This document shows positions 1 through 7,197 of a DNA stretch of 34,615 nt, piece after piece. The first letter of the stretch is position 1, and the number at the start of each line of letters is the position of its first letter. The position numbers were made by a program, and so were the translations under genes. Source of the DNA: Bacteroidaceae bacterium (GTDB taxonomy: Bacteria > Bacteroidota > Bacteroidia > Bacteroidales > Bacteroidaceae); the NCBI GenBank assembly GCA_017619335.1, contig JAFZSP010000028.1, positions 1 through 34,615 of the forward strand. Reading direction: 5' to 3'. Below the pieces are notes generated by a model, which saw only the letters and a program-made list of their open reading frames with translations, was not told the DNA's origin and did not search any database.

Positions 1-164
1 GTAGTCCTGCCAAAGCAGGCTACGATATACCATTACAGGAGGACGGCTCTCAGTCTTTGTTCCTTACTACGCAGTGAATTTTCCGGATTCTCTGACGGAA
101 CGCAGATGTGATGCTCCTCGCATTGCGGCCGATGGCTTTTTAGCACATCGGCGCTGCAAAGATA
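1..164 (-). promoter_or_regulatory. Leftward promoter and structured leader or RNA at window edge
   Basis: Read on the minus strand, 157-164 gives TATCTTTG, which matches the Bacteroidales -7 element TAnnTTTG; the -33 element is not clear. The transcript would start near 150 and run out of the window. It can fold into hairpins at 130-150 (CGATG/CATCG), 82-101 (TTCCG/CGGAA) and 1-23 (GTAG-t-CCTGC / GCAGG-CTAC, one bulged base). No protein frame is convincing here. It may be a 5' leader of a gene beyond the edge or a small RNA. I tried to match it to tmRNA, RNase P RNA, SRP RNA, 5S and tRNA and saw no diagnostic motif. Confidence 0.35.
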
Positions 165-565
165 GGAAACTTTCTTGAAAGTCGTACCATCGTGGGCTGA
201 TTATTTTTGTCAAACATCGCTTTTTTGTCTATTTTTGTCTCTGAAAGACCATTTTCGCGGCAAAAGTACTGCTTTTCCCTGCAAAAAAGGCATAAAAAGA
301 AAACGTGGACTATTTACTTCGTCTACGTTTCCGAGGTATCGCCAAACACCTAACAATCATATCCAGAGTAAAAGCCCACGCCATCGGCGTGAGCATCCGT
401 GCCTTTACTCTTGATTGTTTCTTGATTTTGGCGAAATTTCGGAAACAAGAATCTAAGCGGACGCTTCTTCCTATATGTCAATTATCTATCTTAGCCCATA
501 GGCGGAAACTGGTTTTTGAGGGTTAATATACTAATGTCATACATTGATGGTGTACGCTACAACTA
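165..565. other. Gene-poor region with palindromes, no supported protein gene
   Basis: This stretch has no convincing coding frame: the short open frames run through the palindrome and have no recognisable domain. It holds two possible plus-strand -7 elements (TATTTTTG at 202-209 and 230-237, the second with TTTG at 206-209 and a 20-bp spacer), a minus-strand TACTTTTG element at 261-268, a 10-bp near-perfect stem at 301-310/321-330, the 327-446 palindrome, and a small hairpin AAGCG/CGCTT at 455-466. It could encode a structured RNA reading right from about 244, but direction and transcription are inference. Confidence 0.5.
327..446. repeat. 120-bp imperfect inverted repeat (five paired blocks)
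   Basis: Five separate blocks pair symmetrically around a three-base centre at 383-385: GTTTCCGA 327-334 with 439-446; CGCCAAA 340-346 with 427-433; ACAATCA 353-359 with 412-418; AGAGTAAA 365-372 with 404-411; CACGCC 377-382 with 386-391. Internal loops are unequal in length. The order and nesting of the blocks argue against chance. It could be a MITE-like remnant, a long structured RNA or a site for a DNA-binding protein. No transposase is next to it. Confidence 0.8.
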
Positions 566-670
566 TCACATATTTGATGTCGAAGCCTTTTTCTTTTCAT
601 CGAAATGAAGTGCTGTGAACACGAACAATGCCGCAAACACTATCATTCCTAAAACAAAATACATTCCCAT
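566..670 (-). CDS. Small single-pass membrane protein, 34 residues
   Basis: A 34-codon frame begins one base after the stop codon of the DUF6722 gene, so the two are probably translationally coupled. The product begins MGMYFVLGMIVFAALF and continues as one hydrophobic helix to about residue 21, then ends in a charged tail HFDEKKKASTSNM. This is the layout of a small inner-membrane protein. A second ATG two codons later could be the true start. I do not recognise the family and assign no function. Its position suggests that it works with the DUF6722 protein. Confidence 0.6.
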   Translation of the reverse strand: MGMYFVLGMIVFAALFVFTALHFDEKKKASTSNM

Positions 671-671
671 A

Positions 672-971
672 CTATTTACGTTTTTTCGTTTTATTATTCT
701 TTTTACTGGATCCTACATTTTTTATTATGCCCGTTTGGCTCTGATTGGACTCATTATTCTCCTCCATCTTGACAGAAGTCTCAACTTTGCTCTTTTCCAT
801 ATCAGATTGTCTCAGAAGCAGATAACCAAATAACACACATACAGAAAAAGCCGCAAATGTAGTCCATAATAATGGTATCTCCTCCATTCCTGTGAACAGA
901 GTTGTAAAAGCAATGGCAGTCAGTATGTACTTGGCCAAATCTAGGAACCATTTACCAAACTCTTTTTTCAT
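672..971 (-). CDS. DUF6722-like membrane protein
   Basis: This 99-residue protein begins MKKEFGKWFLDLAKYI, which I recognise as the start of the DUF6722 family found in Bacteroidales. It has two predicted membrane helices, at about residues 12-28 and 32-54, and a hydrophilic Lys/Asn/Ser-rich C-terminal half (55-99) that is probably cytoplasmic. The function of the family is not known to me. The start codon lies 57 bases downstream of a well-matched Bacteroidales promoter. A 34-residue membrane protein follows one base after the stop. The A-rich end of the gene (the KKNNKTKKRK tail) also provides an A-rich initiation region for the small gene. Confidence 0.75.
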   Translation of the reverse strand: MKKEFGKWFLDLAKYILTAIAFTTLFTGMEEIPLLWTTFAAFSVCVLFGYLLLRQSDMEKSKVETSVKMEENNESNQSQTGIIKNVGSSKKNNKTKKRK

Positions 972-1027
972 TCGTAATAGCGTTAAAAAAGGTCATATAA
1001 TCTTCCTTTTACAAGGGTAACACGCCG

Positions 1028-1058
1028 CAAAAGTAAGGATTCTGTGGGAACTGACAAA
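1028..1058 (-). promoter_or_regulatory. Bacteroidales promoter for the DUF6722 gene
   Basis: On the minus strand the -33 element TTTG (1055-1058) is followed by exactly 19 bases and the -7 element TACTTTTG (1028-1035). This matches the TTTG-N19-TAnnTTTG consensus of the primary sigma factor in Bacteroides. The predicted start site is near 1021, about 50 bases before the DUF6722 start codon. Confidence 0.75.
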
Positions 1059-1160
1059 GAAAAAGGGAGAAAAAGTGAGGTTAAGGGGGCAAAAAAGTGA
1101 ATAATAATGGTTTTTGGAGTCCGAGATGCAGGTGTCTGGAGCGTTAAATACGGGCATCTG

Positions 1161-1215
1161 GACGCAAGTGTCAAGTCGTAAGGACGCAAGTGCCAAGTCG
1201 TATATACGCAAGTGC
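1161..1215. repeat. Tandem repeat, 22-bp unit, about 2.5 copies
   Basis: The unit GACGCAAGTGYCAAGTCGTA plus two bases occurs at 1161-1182 and 1183-1204. A partial third copy (TACGCAAGTGCTG) begins at 1205. It lies just past the 3' end of the GH2 gene (stop at 1239), so it would be in that gene's 3' untranslated RNA. The rest of the 972-1238 gap holds the DUF6722 promoter and nothing else that I recognise. Confidence 0.8.
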
Positions 1216-1238
1216 TGATGGGACTGGACGCTTGTCGT

Positions 1239-3671
1239 TTATTGAAGATTGACAGTGACGGTGCCCTCCTGGAGACCGTCGGCAGTGGTGGTGAGACGGA
1301 TGGGGGCTGCCGTGTGGCCGCTCTGCACCAGGAGCTGTGCCAGGCCATTGAAGGCAGGGATGCAGAACTCCTTACAGTCAAGCGTGTTCGGGTGGTCGGC
1401 ACCGAGGTAGGCGGGGTCACCATTGCCGGCTCCGAGGATGCGGGCGTCGCCTTCCAAGCGGAAGGTGAGCTGGGGACAGGCGTCGGGAACGAGGCGGCCC
1501 TTGTTGTCCTGCACCTCCACAGTGATGACGGCCACGTCACGCCCGTCGGCAGTGATGGTCTGGCGGTCTGAAGTCATGACAAGCTGAGCGGCAGGACGGG
1601 TGGTCTCAACGACCTGGGTCAGCGTGCGCTTGCCGCTGTTGTAACCCGTGGCCACGACCTTGCCCGGCTGATAGACAGCCTTCCAACGGAGGTGACCGTT
1701 GCGCGGCATCTTCTGGCGGCCCAGACGCTTGCCGTTCACAGTGAGCTCCACCTCGTCACAGTTGCTGTAGGCCCAGATGTCCACCTCTTCACCCTCGTGT
1801 CCCTGCAGGTTCCAGTGGGGGAAGATGTGCAGAGTGGGCTCGTCGGTCCACCAGGAGCGCAGGTACCAGGCCTCGTCCTTCCAGAAGCCGCAGTAGTCCA
1901 AGATGCCAAACTCGGAGTCTGTGGCAGGATATTGCAGCGGGTTGGGCTCGCCGCGATAGTCAAAGCCGGTCCAATAGAAGAGTCCTGCACCCCAGGGACG
2001 GTCGGCGTAGAACTGCCAGCCGCGCTCGATGCGGTTCAGGGTGCCGTCCTTGTCGGCTTCCAAGTTCATGGAACGCATGTGTCCGGTCTCCTCGGGGACG
2101 CTGAAATAGATGCCACGTGTGCCGCAGCCGGTAGTCTCCTCGGTGCCCACAATCTTCCATGTGGGGTTGTCCTGCTTGCGATGATCGACATCATTCTGAA
2201 GGATATAGTTGAAGCCCACAACGTCCAGCCCCTTGATCATCTCGCCGCCGCCGGAATTGGCGATGGTGGAGTGACGGGTGGGATCCAGCAGGCGCGTCAA
2301 CTCACGCATGGCAGCAGCGATGCGCGTCCCCTGAATGCTATTCTCGATGCCCCACTCCTCGTTGCCGTCGCTCCAGAGGATGACACTCGGGTGGTTGCGG
2401 TCACGACGGATCATATTCGCGAGCAGGCGCTGGTGCTCTGTGTTGATGCCCGTGAGGCGGTTCTCATCAATCACCAACATTCCTTCGCGGTCACAGATAT
2501 CCAGAAGGGCCGGCGTCATCGGGTTGTGGGAGGAGCGGTAGGCGTTGCAGCCGAACTCCTTCAGCCGGCGGATGCGCCACGCCATCAGAGCCTCGGGCAG
2601 GGCTGCACCCACGCCGGCGTGGTCCTGATGCATATTCACGCCCTTCAGCTTCTGCGGTTGGCCATTGAGCAGGAAACCGCGATCGGCATCAAACACGATC
2701 TCACGGATTCCCGTGCTGGTCTCATAGACGTCTGTCACCTGACCAGCCACCGTCACCGTGGTCTCCACCTTATACCGATAGGGGTCTGTGGTGCTCCAGA
2801 GGTGAGGCTGACTCAGGGTGAAGGTCTGCTGGCAGGAGAGTGTCTGCTTGGGCTGCAGGGCCAGCGGCTGGGCGCTGCTGCGAGCCACCTCACGGCCCTC
2901 GGCATCCAAGAGGCGCTGTGTGACCTGACAGGTCTGGGCACTCAGGGAGCTGTTGTTCACTTCTGTCTCCACATGTATCAAGGCCTGGGCGTAGGGCTGC
3001 TGCAGGTCTGCATAGACAAACGTGCCGAAGGGAGCTACACTGACAGCGCCGCTCTTCAGCAACCAGACGTCACGATAGATGCCGGCACCCTCATAGAACC
3101 AGCCTTCTTCCAAGGAGGCATCGGCGCGCACGCAGATGAGGTTCTCACCGCCATAGTTCACATACTCTGTGATGTCATAGACCTGGGTGGCGTAACCGCT
3201 GGGTTCGGAGCCCATGTAGAAGCCGTTGAACCAGACGCGGGCATCTCGGAAGATGCCGTCAAAGCGCAGCGAGAGGTGCTTGCCCAGGTCTTCGGCAGGT
3301 ATCGTGATGGTCTTGCGGTACCAGCCCACGCTGGTCTCGGGGAACAGATGCCCAACGGTCTTGTAACCGTGGGAGTGGCTGGCCCGGGCGTCGTAGGGCA
3401 GCGAAGCCACCCAGTCGTGGGGCAGGCGCACGGTCTGCCAGGCGGCATCGTCAAACTTGGCCGAGTAGGGGCCGGCGTTGTGGATGGAGGCGGCCTTGGT
3501 CAGGTAATTGAAGTACTCTGTGCCGCAGCCGAAGTCACGTTGCGGGTCGGCAGCGTGCCCGAAGGCAAACTTCCAGCCCTCGTCCAGACGGACAGACTCT
3601 CTCACGTTTTGTGCCACAGCGGTGACTGAGGTCAGGACCAGCAGGCCCAGGATGGTCATAAATCGTTTCAT
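1239..3671 (-). CDS. Exported glycoside hydrolase family 2 enzyme (beta-galactosidase-like)
   Basis: The 810-residue product has a signal peptide (residues 1-20, ending TAVA) and so acts in the periplasm or at the cell surface. Domain order fits GH2: sugar-binding jelly-roll at about 25-215, immunoglobulin-like domain about 215-325, TIM barrel about 330-600, then C-terminal beta domains including a DUF4982-like segment and an invasin-like last domain (about 700-810). The acid/base glutamate is E438 in NHPSVILWSDGNEEW; the nucleophile is probably E511 in VGTEET. The family cleaves terminal beta-linked sugars such as galactose; exact specificity cannot be read. I start at the third in-frame Met because the signal peptide begins there. 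It begins 26 bases after the ribosomal terminator with no visible promoter. Confidence 0.9.
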   Translation of the reverse strand: MKRFMTILGLLVLTSVTAVAQNVRESVRLDEGWKFAFGHAADPQRDFGCGTEYFNYLTKAASIHNAGPYSAKFDDAAWQTVRLPHDWVASLPYDARASHSHGYKTVGHLFPETSVGWYRKTITIPAEDLGKHLSLRFDGIFRDARVWFNGFYMGSEPSGYATQVYDITEYVNYGGENLICVRADASLEEGWFYEGAGIYRDVWLLKSGAVSVAPFGTFVYADLQQPYAQALIHVETEVNNSSLSAQTCQVTQRLLDAEGREVARSSAQPLALQPKQTLSCQQTFTLSQPHLWSTTDPYRYKVETTVTVAGQVTDVYETSTGIREIVFDADRGFLLNGQPQKLKGVNMHQDHAGVGAALPEALMAWRIRRLKEFGCNAYRSSHNPMTPALLDICDREGMLVIDENRLTGINTEHQRLLANMIRRDRNHPSVILWSDGNEEWGIENSIQGTRIAAAMRELTRLLDPTRHSTIANSGGGEMIKGLDVVGFNYILQNDVDHRKQDNPTWKIVGTEETTGCGTRGIYFSVPEETGHMRSMNLEADKDGTLNRIERGWQFYADRPWGAGLFYWTGFDYRGEPNPLQYPATDSEFGILDYCGFWKDEAWYLRSWWTDEPTLHIFPHWNLQGHEGEEVDIWAYSNCDEVELTVNGKRLGRQKMPRNGHLRWKAVYQPGKVVATGYNSGKRTLTQVVETTRPAAQLVMTSDRQTITADGRDVAVITVEVQDNKGRLVPDACPQLTFRLEGDARILGAGNGDPAYLGADHPNTLDCKEFCIPAFNGLAQLLVQSGHTAAPIRLTTTADGLQEGTVTVNLQ

Positions 3672-3696
3672 TGGATGCATGAGGTGATGAAGGGAA

Positions 3697-3727
3697 AAAG
3701 GGCAGCCCATTCACAGGACTGCCCTTT
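3697..3727 (-). terminator. Rho-independent terminator at end of ribosomal block
   Basis: A perfect 9-bp stem (AAAGGGCAG / CTGCCCTTT) with a 13-base loop lies 28 bases past the rplQ stop. On the minus strand it is followed by TTCCC, giving a run of five T overlapping the stem end. It should end most transcription of the alpha-operon genes. The next gene starts only 26 bases further, so some readthrough is likely to be its source of mRNA. Confidence 0.75.
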
Positions 3728-3754
3728 CTGGGATTGTTGTTATTGTGAGGGGTA

Positions 3755-4258
3755 TTACTCTGCTGCGGCAGGAGCTTCGGCCTCGGCTGCGGGTGCTTCC
3801 TCTGCGGCTGCGGGAGCCTCTGCGGCGGGAGCTGCGGGGGCTGCGGACTTGCGGCTGCGACGGGTGCGGGCGGCCTTCTTCTGGGTCTTGGCCATGTTCT
3901 CATCGAAGTCAACGAGTTCGATGAAGCAGACGGGAGCCATATCTCCCTTGCGGAAGCCAGTCTTGATGATGCGGGTGTAACCTCCGGGGCGCTCGGCAAT
4001 CTTCGGGCTGATGTTCTGGAAGAGCTCGGTGATGGCGAACTTGTTCTGGAGGTGGCTGAAGACCACGCGGCGAGCGTTGGTGGTGTCCTGCTTGGACTTG
4101 GTCAGCAGGGGCTCCACAAACTTCTTGAGGGCCTTGGCCTTGGCGAGAGTCGTAGTGATTCTTTTGTGCATGATCAGCGAGATGGCCATGTTGGAAAGCA
4201 TAGCGTCGCGGTGGGATGCAGTACGGCTCAGATGGTTGAATTTTTTTCCGTGTCTCAT
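3755..4258 (-). CDS. rplQ: Ribosomal protein L17 (bL17) with Ala/Pro/Glu tail
   Basis: L17 is a large-subunit protein near the exit of the peptide tunnel. Residues 1-123 show the usual core, beginning [20 protein letters not shown]. Total length is 167, about 40 longer than E. coli L17. The extra part, 124-167, begins basic ([12 protein letters not shown]) and ends in a low-complexity run of Ala, Pro and Glu that is probably disordered and exposed on the ribosome surface. It is the last gene of the block, 8 bases behind rpoA and just before the terminator. Confidence 0.97.
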   Translation of the reverse strand: MRHGKKFNHLSRTASHRDAMLSNMAISLIMHKRITTTLAKAKALKKFVEPLLTKSKQDTTNARRVVFSHLQNKFAITELFQNISPKIAERPGGYTRIIKTGFRKGDMAPVCFIELVDFDENMAKTQKKAARTRRSRKSAAPAAPAAEAPAAAEEAPAAEAEAPAAAE

Positions 4259-4266
4259 AGGAAATG

Positions 4267-5259
4267 TTAATCTTTGTCTAATTTATACTTGGAAATGTCG
4301 GTTCCAAACGACAGATTCAGACTCTCGAGCAAATCATCAAGCTCGGTGAGCGATTTCTTGCCGAAGTTGCGGAACTTCAGGAGGTCGGTCTTGTTGTACT
4401 GAACGAGGTCACCCAGTGTCTCCACGTCGGCGGCTTTCAGACAGTTGAGGGCACGGACAGAGAGGTCCATGTCAACAAGCTTGGTCTTCAAGAGCTGGCG
4501 CATGTGGAGGATTTCCTCATCGAATTCCTCGTTGCCATCGGCATCGGAGTTCTCAAGGGTAATCTTCTCGTCGGAGAACAGCATGAAGTGATAAATCAGG
4601 ATCTTGGCGGCTTCCTTGAGGGCATCCTTCGGTTGGATGGAACCATCGGTGGTGACTTCAAGCACGAGTTTCTCATAGTCGGTCTTCTGCTCTACGCGGA
4701 AGTTCTCGACGGCGTACTTGACGTTGCGAATCGGAGTGTAAATTGAATCGATGGGGATTACATTAACATCGGTGCAGAACTCACGGTTCTCCTCTGCGGG
4801 GACGTAGCCGCGACCTTTGTTAATGGAAATCTCTATCTGCATCGTTGCTTTGGCATCTAAATGGCAAATAACTAATTCAGGGTTTAACACTTCAAATCCA
4901 GTCAGATACTTGTTAAAGTCGCCAGCGCGGAACTCTGTGGTGTTCTCGACGGTGACAGAAACTTTCTCGTTCTCGAATTCTTCGACCACCTGTTTGAAGC
5001 GCACTTGCTTCAAATTGAGGATAATGTTAGTGACATCCTCCTTCACACCGGGTACCGATGCGAATTCGTGTTCTACGCCATTGATACGGAGTGTATTGAT
5101 GGCATAACCCTCCAGTGAGGAAAGCAGGATACGGCGAAGCGCATTACCCACGGTAATACCGAAGCCGGGCTCCAACGGACGAAATTCGAACTTGCCGTAT
5201 TTGTCGTCGGCCTCCACCATTAACACCTTGTCAGGTTTTTGAAATGCTAATATCGCCAT
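4267..5259 (-). CDS. rpoA: RNA polymerase alpha subunit
   Basis: Alpha nucleates polymerase assembly and contacts upstream DNA and activators. The 330-residue protein has the usual two parts. The N-terminal dimerisation domain covers about 1-235 ([20 protein letters not shown] at 33-52). The C-terminal domain is about 255-320 and retains the helix-hairpin-helix with [20 protein letters not shown] and [12 protein letters not shown]; the Arg and Asn used for DNA contact in E. coli (R265, N268) are present. The acidic linker ([11 protein letters not shown]) is typical. It sits between rpsD and rplQ, with 9 and 8 base gaps. Confidence 0.98.
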   Translation of the reverse strand: MAILAFQKPDKVLMVEADDKYGKFEFRPLEPGFGITVGNALRRILLSSLEGYAINTLRINGVEHEFASVPGVKEDVTNIILNLKQVRFKQVVEEFENEKVSVTVENTTEFRAGDFNKYLTGFEVLNPELVICHLDAKATMQIEISINKGRGYVPAEENREFCTDVNVIPIDSIYTPIRNVKYAVENFRVEQKTDYEKLVLEVTTDGSIQPKDALKEAAKILIYHFMLFSDEKITLENSDADGNEEFDEEILHMRQLLKTKLVDMDLSVRALNCLKAADVETLGDLVQYNKTDLLKFRNFGKKSLTELDDLLESLNLSFGTDISKYKLDKD

Positions 5260-5268
5260 GATCAGTTT

Positions 5269-5874
5269 TTATTTAGAGTACAATTCAACGATAAGTTGCT
5301 CCTTGATATTCTCAGGAATGTCAGCACGCTCGGGCTTGTGCAGGAGCTTACCGGCTTTCTGAGCTTCGTCCCACTCAATCCAGGGGTACTTGCTGTGGTT
5401 GAAGCCGGCGAGGGCAGCAGCAATGACTTCGAGGGACTTGGCCTTCTCACGCACGCCGACAATCTGTCCGGGCTTCACGGAGAATGAAGGGATGTTAACA
5501 ACTTTTCCATCAACCACGATGTGACGGTGGCTGACGAGCTGACGAGCAGCGGCACGAGAGGGTGCAATGCCGAGACGGAACACGAGGTTGTCCAGACGGC
5601 ACTCGAGGTTCTGGAGCAGAATCTCACCAGTAATGCCGTTGGTGCGGGCTGCATTCTCAAACATATTGCGGAACTGCTTCTCGAGTACGCCGTAGGTGTA
5701 TTTGGCCTTCTGCTTCTCAGCAAGCATGACACCGTACTCAGAGGTCTTGCGACGACGGTTGTTGCCATGCTGTCCGGGAGGGAAGTTACGCTTGGACAAC
5801 ACCTTGTCGGGACCGAAAATAGCTTCGCCGAAGCGGCGAGCGATCTTTGATTTTGGACCTGTATATCTTGCCAT
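5269..5874 (-). CDS. rpsD: Ribosomal protein S4 (uS4)
   Basis: S4 starts assembly of the 30S 5' domain by binding 16S rRNA and in many bacteria represses the alpha operon. The 201-residue product begins [21 protein letters not shown] and has the S4 RNA-binding domain at about 92-155 ([30 protein letters not shown] region). The N-terminal zinc-binding cysteines of the C+ form are absent, so this is the zinc-independent form. The gap to rpsK upstream (59 bases) contains a 15-bp direct repeat. rpoA follows after 9 bases. Confidence 0.98.
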   Translation of the reverse strand: MARYTGPKSKIARRFGEAIFGPDKVLSKRNFPPGQHGNNRRRKTSEYGVMLAEKQKAKYTYGVLEKQFRNMFENAARTNGITGEILLQNLECRLDNLVFRLGIAPSRAAARQLVSHRHIVVDGKVVNIPSFSVKPGQIVGVREKAKSLEVIAAALAGFNHSKYPWIEWDEAQKAGKLLHKPERADIPENIKEQLIVELYSK

Positions 5875-5895
5875 AATCTATAAAAATGTTTTCAC

Positions 5896-5926
5896 TATTA
5901 CGATATAACGTTATTACGATATAACG
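5896..5926. repeat. 15-bp direct repeat in rpsK-rpsD spacer
   Basis: The word TATTACGATATAACG occurs at 5896-5910 and again at 5912-5926, a 16-base period. It fills most of the spacer upstream of rpsD. Its core TTACGAT also recurs in the next two spacers of the block, upstream of rpsK and rpsM. Confidence 0.85.
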
Positions 5927-5933
5927 CCCATTG

Positions 5934-6323
5934 TTAAACTCTACGACGCTTGGGAGGACGGCAGCCATTGTGGGGCAGAGGAGTGACGTCGATAATCTCG
6001 ACCACCTCAATGCCGGCACCGTGGATGGTGCGGATGGCGGACTCACGGCCGTTGCCGGGACCCTTGACGTATGCCTTGACCTTGCGGAGGCCGAGATCGT
6101 ATGCAATCTTGGCGCAATCCTGAGCGGCCATCTGTGCGGCATAGGGAGTGTTCTTCTTGGAACCGCGGAAGCCCATCTTGCCGGCGCTGGACCAAGAGAT
6201 AATCTGGCCCTCACTGTTGGCCAGAGAAACGATGACATTGTTGAAGGAGCTGTGCACATGCAACTGGCCCAGGGCGTCAACCTTCACGTTTCTTTTCTTT
6301 GCTGCAACTGTTTTCTTTGCCAT
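5934..6323 (-). CDS. rpsK: Ribosomal protein S11 (uS11)
   Basis: S11 lies on the 30S platform near the E site and the mRNA exit. The 129-residue product has the family core with [41 protein letters not shown] and ends with the typical basic tail [10 protein letters not shown]. Its N-terminus ([20 protein letters not shown]) is basic. The spacer to rpsM is 44 bases and contains two copies of TTACGATTT. Confidence 0.98.
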   Translation of the reverse strand: MAKKTVAAKKRNVKVDALGQLHVHSSFNNVIVSLANSEGQIISWSSAGKMGFRGSKKNTPYAAQMAAQDCAKIAYDLGLRKVKAYVKGPGNGRESAIRTIHGAGIEVVEIIDVTPLPHNGCRPPKRRRV

Positions 6324-6367
6324 ATCTTATAGTTACGATTTGACGTTTTGCGAATTACGATTTAGCT

Positions 6368-6748
6368 TTACTTCGTGGCCTTCTTCTTGTTTGCAACGGT
6401 CTTCTTCTTACCCTTGCGAGTACGGGCGTTGTTCTTTGTGCTCTGACCGCGGACGGGGAGTCCGTTGCGGTGGCGCACACCACGATAGCAGCCGATATCC
6501 ATCAGGCGCTTAATGTTCATAGCGATCTCGGAACGGAGGTCGCCCTCGACCTTGTAATCAGCAGCGATGACCTCGCGGATGCGGCCGGCCTGCTCGTCGG
6601 TCCAATCCTTGACCTTGATGTCCTTATCGACACCGGCCTTCTCCAGGATCTTTGCTGAACTACTGCGACCAATGCCAAAGACATAGGTCAAAGCGATTTC
6701 ACCTCTCTTGTTCTGAGGCAAATCGACACCAACAATTCTTATTGCCAT
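6368..6748 (-). CDS. rpsM: Ribosomal protein S13 (uS13)
   Basis: S13 sits in the 30S head and contacts the P-site tRNA and L5 through intersubunit bridges. The 126-residue product begins [30 protein letters not shown], has the helix-two-turns-helix core, and ends in the conserved basic tail with [25 protein letters not shown]. The C-terminus is lysine-rich ([13 protein letters not shown]). Upstream of the start lies a short 7-bp repeat tract (about 6756-6780). Confidence 0.98.
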   Translation of the reverse strand: MAIRIVGVDLPQNKRGEIALTYVFGIGRSSSAKILEKAGVDKDIKVKDWTDEQAGRIREVIAADYKVEGDLRSEIAMNIKRLMDIGCYRGVRHRNGLPVRGQSTKNNARTRKGKKKTVANKKKATK

Positions 6749-6755
6749 ATTATAA

Positions 6756-6780
6756 TTTTACGATTTACGATTTACGACTT
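6756..6780. repeat. Heptad repeat in leader of rpsM
   Basis: About three copies of the 7-bp word ACGATTT (mRNA sense AAATCGT) lie between rpmJ and rpsM, ending about 8 bases before the rpsM start codon. The same TTACGAT core appears in the two following spacers. Confidence 0.8.
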
Positions 6781-6783
6781 GCC

Positions 6784-6900
6784 TTAACCCTGACGCATTT
6801 TGAACTTCGGGTTTTTCTTGTTGATCACGAACAGACGTCCCTTGCGACGGACAATCTTGCACTCGGGTGTACGTTTCTTTAAGGATGCTCTTGTTTTCAT
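6784..6900 (-). CDS. rpmJ: Ribosomal protein L36 (bL36), zinc-free form
   Basis: A 38-codon gene starting at 6900. The product begins [20 protein letters not shown] and ends NPKFKMRQG, the L36 signature. L36 is the smallest large-subunit protein and joins 23S rRNA domains near the base of the L7/L12 stalk. The C+ form binds zinc with three Cys and one His; here only Cys14 remains and the other ligand positions are Thr, Asn and Phe, so it should fold without zinc. It lies 15 bases behind infA, and rpsM follows after 35 bases. Confidence 0.97.
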   Translation of the reverse strand: MKTRASLKKRTPECKIVRRKGRLFVINKKNPKFKMRQG

Positions 6901-6915
6901 ATCTTTTTGCTTTCG

Positions 6916-7134
6916 TTATTTATATCTAAAAACGATACGTCCCTTGGAAAGGTCATAAGGACTCATCTCTACCTTTACCTTATCTCCGGGAAGGATTTTA
7001 ATGTAATGCATTCTCATCTTGCCAGAGATGTGGGCAGTAATCTGGTGACCGTTCTCCAGTTCCACGCGGAACATGGCATTGGAGAGAGACTCCATAATCT
7101 GACCATCTTGCTCTATAGCGGACTGCTTTGCCAT
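6916..7134 (-). CDS. infA: Translation initiation factor IF-1
   Basis: IF-1 binds the 30S A site and helps IF-2 and IF-3 select the start codon. The 72-residue product is a single OB-fold domain of the normal family length, with [20 protein letters not shown] and [23 protein letters not shown]. It lies 63 bases behind map and 15 bases before rpmJ. Confidence 0.98.
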   Translation of the reverse strand: MAKQSAIEQDGQIMESLSNAMFRVELENGHQITAHISGKMRMHYIKILPGDKVKVEMSPYDLSKGRIVFRYK

Positions 7135-7197
7135 ACTTGAGAGGTATTTGTTCTGTTGTTAATGATGTTTCTTTTCTTGAAGACTTGTACAGACCGC

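Noticed and set aside
1..164. tRNA, tmRNA, RNase P, SRP or 5S RNA at the left edge
   Set aside because: None of their diagnostic motifs was found; only promoter and hairpins are supported.
175..526. Two short plus-strand open frames
   Set aside because: They run through the palindromes and have no domain or credible start; the palindrome explains the sequence better.
615..833. Plus-strand open frame over the DUF6722 gene
   Set aside because: It overlaps the DUF6722 and 34-residue genes on the other strand, which are better supported.
1692..3629. Long plus-strand open frame (645 codons) opposite the GH2 gene
   Set aside because: It is the mirror of a gene with recognised catalytic motifs and shows no domain of its own. 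Open antisense frames are common opposite GC-rich genes.
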